From DASXZH01 sp036502005 (GTDB lineage Bacteria > Armatimonadota > Fimbriimonadia > Fimbriimonadales > Fimbriimonadaceae), in contig DASXZH010000087.1 in the NCBI GenBank assembly GCA_036502005.1, positions 1-38,315 on the forward strand: a stretch of DNA of 38,315 nt, read 5' to 3'. The position numbers were made by a program, and so were the translations under genes. Positions 1 through 7,604 of this stretch are shown here, piece by piece. Below the pieces are notes generated by a model, which did no database searches, was not told where the DNA came from, and saw only the letters and a program-made list of their open reading frames with translations. The number at the start of each line of letters is the position of its first letter. The first letter of the stretch is position 1.

Positions 1-1
1 G

Positions 2-94
2 CTTGTTTCCTTTATGAAGTACGACCTCGGATACATTGATCTGGAAGAGAAAACCCTGCAACCGCTCCAAAATCCATTTGGGCTAAAGGTGTAA
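2..94 (+). CDS. IS481-family transposase, C-terminal fragment
   Basis: Thirty in-frame codons end at TAA 92-94. The peptide (…SFMKYDLGYIDLEE…LQNPFGLKV) matches the conserved tail of IS481-type integrase-core transposases, where a tyrosine-rich YDLGY.D segment is followed by a Pro-Leu-x-Asn-Pro-Phe-Gly end. The catalytic DDE residues would lie upstream and are not visible. The reading frame is open to the window edge, so the gene may be intact outside it. Confidence 0.7.
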   Translation, partial: LVSFMKYDLGYIDLEEKTLQPLQNPFGLKV

Positions 95-134
95 CCTATG
101 TGTCCGGAACGATTTGTAACCCATGTGTCCGGAA
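90..134 (+). repeat. Duplicated 20-bp terminal sequence of the IS481-like element
   Basis: The units at 90-109 and 115-134 differ at one base (T/C) and are separated by 5 nt. The first overlaps the transposase stop codon. They probably form the transposase-binding end of the element. Confidence 0.55.
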
Positions 135-147
135 TGCACCTAGGATT

Positions 148-198
148 TCTGGTGGGCGGTACTGGATTCGAACCAGTGACCCCTTCGGTGTGAACGAA
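148..198. repeat. attL: displaced 3' end of tRNA-Val (51-bp direct repeat)
   Basis: Identical to 6591-6641. It contains the reverse complement of the tRNA 3' CCA, acceptor strand, T arm, variable region and most of the anticodon stem-loop. The match stops at 199, inside the anticodon stem, so this copy cannot make a tRNA. Confidence 0.9.
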
Positions 199-387
199 AT
201 ATTTTAGGCTCAATGCGCTCAGATTGAGTCCACCAACGTGTCTTAAAGTCTCAGTCAGGCCCAGGCATCTGAGACATTTGAGATACGATCCGGTTCCTTT
301 TTTGCACTCGCCAGTTGTAACAACGGGCTAACCTAAAAGACGTCGAAGAAATGAAACTAGAAGCAAATAGCATGTTACATAAAGTAA

Positions 388-433
388 AGAGAGCAAACTC
401 TTTTCTTTACAGAAACTTTGTTTAGCTCTCTTT
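388..433 (-). terminator. Possible hairpin terminator downstream of the replication gene
   Basis: AAAGAGAGC (388-396) pairs with GCTCTCTTT (425-433), with additional A/T pairs inside. An alternative smaller hairpin uses GTAAAGA near 386 and TCTTTAC near 410. It lies 40 nt past the stop of the minus-strand replication gene. The stem is not GC-rich and no clean U-tract follows, so the call is tentative. Nothing else recognisable lies between 199 and 472. Confidence 0.3.
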
Positions 434-472
434 GGTTTTCGAACTCCCGTTTGGGGAGGCTTTGACCCTCAG

Positions 473-886
473 CTACCGAAGAACATTAGGATCCACCCCG
501 TAGATCAGGAGAGATTGAGCGCGGCGACGCTCTGCTTTGGTCCCCAATCGTTGGCCGTTGTAGTCGCAGACGAGCAGGAGCCCAGACTGAACCAGCACAT
601 CAATGGCGTTGCTGATCGCCGCCCCCTCCCTGCCGGTCCAGCGTTTGAACTGGTTATGGCTTATCCCAGCCCGAAGCTTGCGGCCTTTGGAGTACGGGTC
701 AGTGAATCCCACGGTGAAGCGGATCACGACGCACATCACCCGCCATTCCGTATCTCGCAGTCTAGCCATCGCTTTGAAGAGTTCATTCGGAAATGGAGTC
801 GTTCGAGTCAACTCAAAGCTATTCATCTGACTCGTTTTCCGAAGTCTTATATTCGCTGCTGTTGCTGTCGGCGGTTGTTTTTTCAA
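473..886 (-). CDS. Phage replication protein O-like winged-helix protein
   Basis: The 137-residue product resembles the N-terminal DNA-binding domain of phage replication protein O. A conserved PNELF.A segment (about residues 33-38) and EWRV..VVIRFT.GF (about 47-60) lead into a winged helix with an ordered sequence of a rule-setting GISHNQF, a TGREG turn and a recognition-helix-like segment (residues 75-100). Proteins of this type bind the origin of phage or satellite replicons and recruit the helicase loader. The first start is TTG at 886; ATG at 826 (residue 21) is an alternative just before the conserved part. No helicase-loader gene is adjacent, so only the initiator part of the module is kept. 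Confidence 0.6.
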   Translation of the reverse strand: MKKQPPTATAANIRLRKTSQMNSFELTRTTPFPNELFKAMARLRDTEWRVMCVVIRFTVGFTDPYSKGRKLRAGISHNQFKRWTGREGAAISNAIDVLVQSGLLLVCDYNGQRLGTKAERRRAQSLLIYGVDPNVLR

Positions 887-1172
887 GCGTTGCTGCTGCC
901 CTACGCGCTACTGCTTCAAGTAAGCCAGCAGGCTCTGCATAATCCTCGACAATCGCGCTGACGATCAAAGAGGATGGTTTGCGGGCTCAACGATACGGCA
1001 ACCAAGTTAGCTGGCCGGTGCCGTGAACTCTACGGCTTTGATCATTTTCGACTTCTTACCGTCACCACCGGTTCTGTCCGGGCTCGTCACCTTCGTCGTC
1101 TCCTACCGCCTCGTTCGGGTTTTGAATTCCTCGTTCAAACCTTTGAGGAAGTGGGAACGACCCAATATCCGC

Positions 1173-1433
1173 ATGGAGCTGATAACCAATTATGATGCAC
1201 CACAAACACCTAACCAACCCGTCCTCTCTCTTCCAAATTGTCTTCAGCAACAGTTGGAGAGGGCTCAGAATCTTCTTGCACAGAGTGAAAACGCCGAAAA
1301 TAACGGTGATCGCTCTCTGGCCGTAGTCAAGGCCCGTGAAGCAATGCAAGTCGTCCAAAGCTTGGCCCAGCGCTCACCAGAAGCAGCCGCCCTTATTGTC
1401 CTTGCGGACATGGGTTATCGCGGTTTCGAATAA
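1173..1433 (+). CDS. Small hypothetical protein of the island
   Basis: The 86-residue frame begins at ATG 1173. A longer in-frame start at 1023 would add a segment that does not look protein-like, so I prefer the downstream one. A purine-rich GAGGAAG lies at 1145-1151, rather far for a ribosome-binding site. The product is mostly helical: a Gln/Asn/Glu-rich stretch (residues 25-50), then KAREAMQVVQSLAQ, which could form a coiled coil. No family is recognised. Its position between the replication gene and the HTH gene suggests an island maintenance role, but this is a guess and the frame may be non-coding. Confidence 0.35.
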   Translation: MELITNYDAPQTPNQPVLSLPNCLQQQLERAQNLLAQSENAENNGDRSLAVVKAREAMQVVQSLAQRSPEAAALIVLADMGYRGFE

Positions 1434-1610
1434 GAGATTGTAGAGCGCATTGACCGTTATCAGGTGATCCCCCGGACTTTCCTGGGGATTAGTTTCGGCA
1501 GTGACGTCGTGAACGTTCCAACCGTAACACGGCGATATGTGAAGAGGAGAGTCTTTTGAAAATCAAAACTACCGATGCCGTCCGGAATTGCGTTCGGGCC
1601 CTTTTTGTTT

Positions 1611-1865
1611 ATGGTGGTCAACCTAGAAACTAAAGAGATAATAAGGGTGAAACCGGCTAGCAGCTTCAACCACTCTAAGGTGGCATACAGCGTCGAGGAG
1701 GCAGCGAGGTTGCTTTCGCTGTCTCGTTCGCAACTCTTCAGACTCATTGAACTTCGGGAGATTTCGACCGTCCAGATAGGACGTTCACGCCGAATAACAT
1801 ATGCTCAACTGGAGGACTATGTGCGCAAGCTAGAGCAGGCGAATGGATTCGCCCGGCTATCATAG
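1611..1865 (+). CDS. Excisionase-family helix-turn-helix DNA-binding protein
   Basis: The 84-residue product contains a MerR-like HTH of the excisionase type: YSVEEAARLLSLSRSQLFRLI, then a wing with QIGRSRRITYAQLEDYVRKL. Such proteins act as recombination directionality factors or as small regulators of the element. ATG 1611 is preferred over an in-frame ATG at 1575 because the intervening residues are not part of the domain; neither has a clear Shine-Dalgarno site. It lies upstream of the NACHT gene on the same strand, about 190 nt away, and could also control that gene. The HTH assignment is firm; its role in excision is inferred from the integrase remnant on the same island. Confidence 0.7.
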   Translation: MVVNLETKEIIRVKPASSFNHSKVAYSVEEAARLLSLSRSQLFRLIELREISTVQIGRSRRITYAQLEDYVRKLEQANGFARLS

Positions 1866-1983
1866 GAGGGGTAGTTTTAGTCTGGGCCACTGGGTTCCAG
1901 TTTCGGGCTGGAGAAAGAGCAACCGTAGTCGCCGCTTCGAGAGAACAACGGTTCGTCCTCACCTAATGACTAATGCGTTTTAA

Positions 1984-1989
1984 TATAAT
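1984..1989 (+). promoter_or_regulatory. Candidate -10 box for the Mrr-NACHT-FGE gene
   Basis: A perfect TATAAT in an AT-rich gap, 62 nt before the start codon at 2052. I see no good -35 element at 16-18 nt upstream. The gap would leave a leader of about 55 nt. Confidence 0.35.
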
Positions 1990-2051
1990 GGAATATCAGA
2001 ACAATCGCGAGCGGTTGATACACCGCCTCCATCACGGTCAATCAAGCCATC

Positions 2052-5039
2052 ATGATATCTCCGCCTTCGCTTACTCTTAAGCAACATCTCCCGTATAAGG
2101 ACCTCACATGGCAACAGTTCGAATTGCTGTGCAGAAGAATTTTAGAGTCCCAAGAAAACGCTCCACTGTGCCGCATCTACGGAAAACAAGGCGAAGCACA
2201 GGATGGTATCGATATCGTCGTGCCCAAGCCCGGCGCAAAAATGACGGTATGCCAGTGTAAAAATGTTGCCAAGATGGGGTCGGCAGATATTCGCGAAGCT
2301 GTTGGTGAATACCTGGCCGGTCGATGGAAATCAGAGTCGAGCCGGTTCATTCTGGCTGTTCGCTGTGATCTGCGCGGAGTTAAAGTTTCTCAAACGATTA
2401 TTGAATCAGCCGACTTACTGCACTCTTTCGGTATAGAGCTATTGGTTTGGGACTTGCATGGCCTAGATTTACAACTTAAGAAGCATCCGCAGATTGTCAA
2501 AGACTTTTTTGGTCTATCGTGGAGCGCTGTCTTTTGCGGGCATCCAGAGGAACTTGTATTTCACGAGTCAACAGATCCCGATTCGTCCAATCTAGAATTA
2601 CATCTGGAAAATTATCGATCTTATATTGCGCAACAGTGGAATGGATTGTGGTCCAAACGTTCGTCATCCCGTAATGGGAAAACCGTTTTTATAGAAGATC
2701 AACAGCTGATGGCGCTTAAGCGTGACAGAATTTCGCGCGATCCACGCCTTGATCTTGAAGCGCAATATCCTGTCCGGAATCGTGCTTCTTTTTCCCTAGA
2801 TGAAAATCCTTCTCCCTGGAAGGTAATCACTCGAGCGCATTTTATCAAACATTTGTCAGAGAAGAGCAAGCTTGCGGGAAAGAGAGCGGTGGTGCTTTCC
2901 GAAGCAGGTGTCGGCAAAACCACCAACATGCGATGGATTAACTATCAGATGAACCGAGATTCGCGTCGGATTTCAGTTCTCATCGATGTTGCGGAACTTC
3001 CACAAGAACCATCCAAGCTCATAGAGATTATTGCCGAGCAACTCCGTAAAGCTAAAGGTAACAATGACGTTCCCTTGACTGAGCTGCTGGGAGGCATTCG
3101 GGACTTGCGAAATGAAGGCCGACTTTCTCTGCTAATTGATGCATTGGATCAAGTTGATGCTCGGAATTTGCGTTGCTTAGAAACGTTGCGTCATCTACTT
3201 TCCGATAAGAATTGGACAACGTGCCCTATAGTATTGGGTAGCCGCTTCTATGCTCTTCATCGTGACTGGAACCAACTTTTCGAGGATCACTTGGCCCGGG
3301 AATGGACGTTCATTCAAGTTTGTGAGTTTGACGAATCCCAGCAACGCCGATTTCTAGGCGGCAAGAGATTTTCCTCTATTCCTGAGCACGCACGAGAGAT
3401 TCTGAGAGTGCCCCGCGTTTTGCTCTATCTGCTGAGGATACACGACGATGCCGTAGATGACATCAGCACATCAAGTGATGTCTACACACTAGTTGTGGGG
3501 AAGCTTCTTTCAGCCGGAATTTGGGCTCGCTATGATTTAGTTGGCCTCACTTTATATAACGTCCAATTGATTCTTTCAGCCGTGGCTTTTGAGATGGTTA
3601 GTAGCTCCAATTACCATGCGGTGGACGGAAGTGACATAGAGTTCTTCCTAAGACGAGTGTCTATCCGTTGTTCAAAGTTCGATGTCAGTTACGACCTAGA
3701 TTGGACTTGGAAGCGCTTTTCGCAGATATCCTCGATGAACGAGTTCCTAAAGCATGCACTCTTTGAAGGCGGTTGCCCAGTTCGGTTGCAGTGGCGGAAC
3801 CGATCCCTGCTCGAATATTTCGCTGCATTATGGATGGCAAGATACGCTTCAACATGCGACGAGGAGATACTAAGACGCATCATCTACGTTCCCACCATCA
3901 ATCAATCGTATAGGTCTTGGGGACCACCCAAGCAGGATGAGTATCGGGAAGTTTGGCAATTCGCGACAGAAATGCCCCAGACCATGCATCATGGTTGTTC
4001 TTGGGTGCTGTCGATGCTGCCCTTGTACAAGCAAAAGGTTAGTCACAAGCGACAAATCCGGCGCTCAACAGAGATGATATATCGCAGTTGGAGCAGAATG
4101 CATGCTTACGCCAGAGGTGAAAACCCCTCGTACTCTCAGGAAAGCATAAGTCTCGCACGGATGGCACTCGACTCATTCTCGCTTGAGTACCCCAGATTCT
4201 TAATGGGCGAACACGGAATACGGTCTAAAAGAATTGCCGTACAATTGTTGAGCAACTTTGTGAGAGTGCCCACACTTGGACAAGCAGATCAGAGACACAA
4301 CGCCGTTTTAGGCTCGCCCAATGACGAGCATGGAAGATTAGTTGACGAGCTTGAAACCGCTGTCACCATCACCTCTTTTGATCTAGCACAATATACGGTC
4401 ACTGTAGAACAGTTCAAGCTTTTCAATCCAAATCATCAGGGCCTAAGCGATTATTACCGTAGCCGGCCCCGTTACCCCGTTGTGCACGTCAGTTGGTTCG
4501 ACGCCTGGGCGTTTTGTCGCTGGCTCGGTGAAGGTTTTCGGTTGCCATCCGAGATCGAATGGGAGTTCGCTTGTAGAGCTGGTTCCAGAGGAGCCTACTG
4601 TTTTGGAAATGATGTGGCCGATTTAAGTGCTTACGCCAGGGTTGGAGGATATTTCCATACTCGTTTAAGGCCTTTGCCCGTCGGCTGTTTACGGCCAAAT
4701 GACTGGTTATTATTCGACATGCATGGAAATTGTTGGGAGTGGTGCGACTCCAACTATACGGAAACAATTTCCTCCCAGCTTCTCAGGCAATCTTCATATT
4801 CTGAAATGGTTATCAGGGGCGGCTCTTGCTTTGACGGCTCCTGGAAGGCAAGATCGTCAAAACGAGAGGCCAGGATGCCTCGCACCACTGAAGCTCGAAT
4901 CGGTTTTCGTGTCGCACGTGATTGTAGTAGCGAAAGGCATCTGCTCATGGCAACCCCACTTCCAGTAACCATGAGCGAGAACCCTCATCTCATGGCCTTA
5001 ACAACTCTTTCGGGAGCTATTGAAAGTAGTGACCAGTGA
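2052..5039 (+). CDS. NLR-like protein: Mrr-type nuclease + NACHT NTPase + FGE-fold C-terminus
   Basis: A 995-residue, three-part protein. Residues 18-150 form a restriction-endonuclease-like (Mrr) domain: TWQQFELLCRRIL, then DGIDIVV (D51, D54) and the QxK variant of the PD-(D/E)xK motif in CQCK (Q68, K70). Residues 275-470 form a NACHT/STAND NTPase: Walker A EAGVGKTT (284-291), Walker B LLIDALDQVD (360-369) and a sensor Arg in GSRF (R398). A helical region follows to about 760. Residues 768-957 are an FGE-sulfatase (C-type-lectin-like) domain with VSWFDAWAFCRWL, LPSEIEWEFACRAG, GNCWEW and a final RGGS…GFRV. The catalytic Cys pair of true FGE is replaced (D928, A933 by alignment). By analogy with Avs and bNACHT proteins, I infer that the FGE domain senses a phage ligand, NACHT oligomerises and the nuclease cuts DNA. 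It stands alone on the island. Confidence 0.85.
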   Translation: MISPPSLTLKQHLPYKDLTWQQFELLCRRILESQENAPLCRIYGKQGEAQDGIDIVVPKPGAKMTVCQCKNVAKMGSADIREAVGEYLAGRWKSESSRFILAVRCDLRGVKVSQTIIESADLLHSFGIELLVWDLHGLDLQLKKHPQIVKDFFGLSWSAVFCGHPEELVFHESTDPDSSNLELHLENYRSYIAQQWNGLWSKRSSSRNGKTVFIEDQQLMALKRDRISRDPRLDLEAQYPVRNRASFSLDENPSPWKVITRAHFIKHLSEKSKLAGKRAVVLSEAGVGKTTNMRWINYQMNRDSRRISVLIDVAELPQEPSKLIEIIAEQLRKAKGNNDVPLTELLGGIRDLRNEGRLSLLIDALDQVDARNLRCLETLRHLLSDKNWTTCPIVLGSRFYALHRDWNQLFEDHLAREWTFIQVCEFDESQQRRFLGGKRFSSIPEHAREILRVPRVLLYLLRIHDDAVDDISTSSDVYTLVVGKLLSAGIWARYDLVGLTLYNVQLILSAVAFEMVSSSNYHAVDGSDIEFFLRRVSIRCSKFDVSYDLDWTWKRFSQISSMNEFLKHALFEGGCPVRLQWRNRSLLEYFAALWMARYASTCDEEILRRIIYVPTINQSYRSWGPPKQDEYREVWQFATEMPQTMHHGCSWVLSMLPLYKQKVSHKRQIRRSTEMIYRSWSRMHAYARGENPSYSQESISLARMALDSFSLEYPRFLMGEHGIRSKRIAVQLLSNFVRVPTLGQADQRHNAVLGSPNDEHGRLVDELETAVTITSFDLAQYTVTVEQFKLFNPNHQGLSDYYRSRPRYPVVHVSWFDAWAFCRWLGEGFRLPSEIEWEFACRAGSRGAYCFGNDVADLSAYARVGGYFHTRLRPLPVGCLRPNDWLLFDMHGNCWEWCDSNYTETISSQLLRQSSYSEMVIRGGSCFDGSWKARSSKREARMPRTTEARIGFRVARDCSSERHLLMATPLPVTMSENPHLMALTTLSGAIESSDQ

Positions 5040-5393
5040 AACGTTAGGCGAACTATCCAGAATCCAATCTACTGCCCAGCGGCATTTTCGTGAGCATAGG
5101 CTCACTAGGTGCCCGACGAGATCGGTAGGTTCCCAACCATAGAATATCTCAATCTAAACAATTCAATGCATTCCAAAATGAAGAGCTTCGATTTTTCTTC
5201 GGCCCGCGAGGCGGACTGGACACGTGTTTCTTCATGAGTCTTCAGCTTCTGTCTCCGTCCTGCCAATAACCTTGCTGGAGATGAAATGCCGATTAAGCTC
5301 CGCTCAAATGGCGCTTGAATAGAAGCTAGCGTATTTCCACAAAACGTTTTGTTCAGCGTTCAGACGGGCCAACCTCGCAAGATCAAGGAAAAG
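5040..5393. other. Intergenic stretch inside the island, no gene seen
   Basis: These 354 bases separate the NACHT gene from the integrase remnant, which converge on this gap. I see no convincing reading frame, tRNA or strong terminator. It may hold degraded sequence. Confidence 0.5.
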
Positions 5394-6546
5394 CTAAATA
5401 GCTTTCGAAGAACTCTTTAAGCCAAAGCCACTTACTATCTCAATCTCGTTCGCTAAAATCTTCTGAGCCGTAGTGAGCGGTCTCGTGTTATTGACTTGCA
5501 TCACTCCTTCAGCAGAATGGCCAACATGCTCTTTCAGCGTCGTGTTAGACACGTCTGGCATCAACTTCTCAATCCAGTTAATGTGCGTCAGTCGGCAGTC
5601 GTGGGGGGTCATTTCCGGTGGGAGCCCGGCATCTTTGATAACGGTGCGCCACGTTGCGTAAACGAGCTTTTTCATGCGCGCTTTATTTTCGCTGGCCGCC
5701 GACCAAACCACTTGCTGGGCCAACATTTCACTCGTCAGGTCTTCTAACAGCTTTTTAAGAAAAGGACTCATAACAGCTAGGCGCTTCTTGTCACCCTTTG
5801 GCAAGCCGGCCGTTTGTCGACCGTTCTTGCCGAACTTGATAGCTCGATCGACAAAGATCAGATCTTGATCGAAAAGCAATTGCTCTTTGGTAAGCGCCAT
5901 CTGCTCTGACAACCGAAGACCAGCAAGAAGGTAGGTGGCAAGCAACGCTCGACGACTCGGATCCAACTTTACAGATTGCAGCGCCTTTCGCGCCTCTTCA
6001 GGAGTTAGGGCTCGGCGGCGGAGCTTGCACGGTCAGCTTAAACGGATTTCCCAATGTGTGCGGAACACGCCGGTAAGGCTGGATCGCCTGGTTAAACACT
6101 CGGACCAAGTCGCGCTTGACTTCCAGGACGGTTGCTTGACCGACTCCGACCTCAGATAGCGACCGATAAAACTGCTTGACCATCATTGGATCAACCCTAC
6201 TTAATGGCACATAGCCGAGAACGGAGCGGACGTATTTTCGAAAACGACCTTTGCGGGCATCGATCGTTGAAGACGCTAGCGAGTCCGGCCAATCGCTTTC
6301 GGCCAACCAATCAAACCACTCTGCCAATGTAAGTTCTTTGACCTTCTGGTCGGCCTCAATCTTCGTTCCAGATCTCAGACCGCGCAGGAACTCCTTAGCC
6401 TCGGATTACTTGCTAAAGAAACGAGAAAGGCGCCTTTTGCAGCCCAGTTCGTCTTCAGTCCCGTATTGGACGCGCCATTTTCCTTGCCGAGGACCACTTA
6501 CAACTTCTCGACAAGATCCATCATGATTGTCAGCTCGGGTAGCCAT
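5394..6546 (-). pseudogene. int: Tyrosine recombinase (island integrase), inactivated
   Basis: Read from ATG 6546, the frame gives an integrase N-terminus (…GPRQGKWRVQYG…) with an in-frame TAA at 6406-6408 (codon 47), followed by SEAKEFLRGL, an expected arm-binding motif. The core-binding domain continues from 6405 to a TGA at 5998-6000. The catalytic domain then resumes in another frame, where RRRALTPEEARKAL overlaps the old stop, so one indel lies between about 5998 and 6030. The catalytic part keeps LLAGLRLSE (Arg), a beta-hairpin Lys region, HDCR and EHVGHS. The nucleophile Tyr expected after GHS appears to be Asn (codon 5487-5489, VNNTRPLT). The gene adjoins attR. Three independent lesions indicate a dead enzyme and not programmed frameshifting. 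Confidence 0.85.
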
Positions 6547-6590
6547 GATGGAGAAGCATACCCCTTATTTGAGATACTATTTGAGATATA

Positions 6591-6641
6591 TCTGGTGGGC
6601 GGTACTGGATTCGAACCAGTGACCCCTTCGGTGTGAACGAA
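6591..6641. repeat. attR: 51-bp direct repeat inside tRNA-Val
   Basis: Identical to 148-198. It spans 2 nt past the tRNA 3' end up to the anticodon stem, so the integration event regenerated a complete tRNA gene on this side. Confidence 0.9.
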
Positions 6642-6667
6642 GTGCTCTACCACTGAGCCAACCGCCC
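6593..6667 (-). tRNA. tRNA-Val(CAC)
   Basis: A 75-nt cloverleaf with encoded CCA. The acceptor GGGCGGT pairs with ACCGCCC, the D stem is GCTC/GAGC, the anticodon stem CTTCG/CGAAG encloses the loop TTCACAC (anticodon CAC, reading GUG), and the T stem ACTGG/CCAGT encloses TTCGAAT. It is the integration target of the island to its left and remains intact. Confidence 0.95.
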
Positions 6668-6677
6668 CTAAAAAGCA

Positions 6678-6683
6678 AGATTA
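6678..6683 (-). promoter_or_regulatory. Candidate -10 box of tRNA-Val
   Basis: TAATCT on the minus strand ends 10 nt before the tRNA 5' end. It lies in the short gap after the lipoprotein gene. No clear -35 is seen. Confidence 0.4.
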
Positions 6684-6702
6684 CCCCGCCCAGAATCGCG
6701 CG

Positions 6703-7269
6703 CTACTTGCCGGTGGTAACCATCAGCGTTATCTTCGCCGGGCTAGAACTTCCATCCACTATCAGCGCAGTCTGCTTCTCACCCTCTTGCCACCCGGCGG
6801 TGGTCATTGTGGACATCGTCCCCGTGGTTTTTGGTGTCCCGATCTTATCTGTATAGAACGCCAGAACCTTCGCAGGATCGTCGGTCGTTGTTCGCACGGA
6901 ACTCACCATGCTCTTGGCTGAGCTGCTAGTTGCCTTAAGGCTGCCAGGTGCTTCCACGCTACCTGGGTAGAACGGATATCCGAGCTCTTGCTCTGTAATA
7001 GAAGTCCCAGATTCCATGCTGTTGCCCTTGTTGTCTTGGTATTTTCCAACGGTACCATTTTGGGAATAGGTTGCGGTGCCGTCTTTGCTTTGCACCGTTA
7101 CGTTTTGCCCGTTGTTGGAGATCGTTTCCTTTTCGCCATTGCGCCCAGTTACCTGCATCTGGTTGCCGTTCATGGTGACACTGGAGCCGTCGGCATTGGT
7201 GACGGTGTGGCCACAGCCGACTAAAACCGCGGCGCATGCGGTGACAGCAAAAACGAAGCTTCTGTTCAT
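6703..7269 (-). CDS. Hypothetical lipoprotein
   Basis: The 188-residue product begins with a signal peptide ending in the lipobox VLVGC (lipidated Cys19). Residues 22-90 are rich in Thr, Asn, Gly and Ser with short alternating repeats (DGSSVTMNGNQMQVTGRNG), consistent with beta strands. The second half starts near YPFYPGSVE (about residues 98-106) and includes a DPAKVLAFYTDKI segment also seen in small secreted proteins of unknown role. A purine-rich GAGAGAGGG lies just before ATG 7269, a normal ribosome-binding site. It is the first chromosomal gene to the right of the tRNA-Val site. Function unknown; the envelope location is well supported. Confidence 0.75.
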   Translation of the reverse strand: MNRSFVFAVTACAAVLVGCGHTVTNADGSSVTMNGNQMQVTGRNGEKETISNNGQNVTVQSKDGTATYSQNGTVGKYQDNKGNSMESGTSITEQELGYPFYPGSVEAPGSLKATSSSAKSMVSSVRTTTDDPAKVLAFYTDKIGTPKTTGTMSTMTTAGWQEGEKQTALIVDGSSSPAKITLMVTTGK

Positions 7270-7361
7270 ATTCCCTCTCTCAATTCAGTTGTATTATCGC
7301 AGAAAAGCCTGGAGCTTTCTCCTCCTAGTCTCTGCAGAGAACCGAATTAAGGCGCAATCGG

Positions 7362-7367
7362 TACACT
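7362..7367 (+). promoter_or_regulatory. -10 box 6 nt before a start codon (leaderless pattern)
   Basis: TACACT followed by CGATAC and ATG 7374. There is no Shine-Dalgarno sequence and no clear -35. Transcription starting about 6-7 nt downstream would begin at or near the ATG. Confidence 0.5.
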
Positions 7368-7373
7368 CGATAC

Positions 7374-7604
7374 ATGGCCGATCCTTTAACTGCTGAAGAA
7401 AAACTCCGAATCGCCGAGTTTTACCGCCGCAGGCAAGAGATTGAGCCTTACTTGCAAGAGGAGCGGCTCCAACTTCGGAACACGCTATCGATAGGAGAAG
7501 CGATCTCGCAGTTTAATGGCGCCTTCCGGTATTCGCAATCGTTGCCGCCGCGGGAAACAAGCGGGCTGGTTGAATTCTACAAAGCTCTTGCCAAAGTGAA
7601 ATGA
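7374..7604 (+). CDS. Small helical partner of the nucleotidyltransferase
   Basis: The 76-residue acidic/basic helical protein starts at ATG 7374, immediately after a leaderless-type promoter. No family is recognised. Charged helices (TAEEKLRIAEFYRRRQEIEPYL) fill the first half. Its stop codon TGA directly abuts the GTG start of the nucleotidyltransferase gene with no intervening base, so the two are surely co-translated. A small gene placed tightly before an MNT/AbiEii-type nucleotidyltransferase is a common toxin-antitoxin layout, so an antitoxin or adaptor role is possible, but nothing in the sequence proves it. Confidence 0.6.
   Translation: MADPLTAEEKLRIAEFYRRRQEIEPYLQEERLQLRNTLSIGEAISQFNGAFRYSQSLPPRETSGLVEFYKALAKVK

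Larger units (their letters stand above)
1..134 (+). mobile_element. 3' end of an IS481-like insertion sequence (cut by the window edge)
   Basis: The window opens inside the last codons of a DDE transposase. Two near-identical 20-bp units follow (90-109 and 115-134), each reading TGTAACC(C/T)ATGTGTCCGGAA. From memory, this kind of sequence is typical of IS481-family ends. The element lies just outside the left boundary of the tRNA-Val island. The rest of the IS is to the left of the window, so completeness and target duplication cannot be judged. Confidence 0.7.
148..6641. mobile_element. tRNA-Val-integrated island with defence-like cargo
   Basis: A perfect 51-bp direct repeat (148-198 and 6591-6641) bounds the island. 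The right copy is the 3' half of an intact tRNA-Val(CAC) gene on the minus strand. A tyrosine integrase remnant sits next to the right copy, as expected for tRNA-targeting elements. Inside are an O-like replication protein, an excisionase-like HTH protein and a 995-residue Mrr-NACHT-FGE protein. There are no capsid, packaging or conjugation genes, so this resembles a phage satellite or integrated replicon carrying a defence gene. The integrase is broken, so the island should no longer be able to mobilise itself. Confidence 0.85.

Noticed and set aside
515..961. Long plus-strand frame opposite the replication gene
   Set aside because: The minus-strand frame matches a known replication-protein domain; the plus frame has no protein-like pattern.
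1556..1633. 25-codon TTG reading frame with a good GAGGAGAG site before the HTH gene
   Set aside because: Too short to distinguish from chance. It could be a leader peptide but shows no regulatory codons or hairpins.
2052..5039. Possible diversity-generating retroelement target
   Set aside because: The FGE fold fits, but I found no reverse transcriptase, no template repeat and no accessory gene in the window.
5998..6030. Programmed ribosomal frameshift in the integrase
   Set aside because: No slippery heptamer is visible, and the same gene has a nonsense codon and lacks the catalytic Tyr, so decay is simpler.
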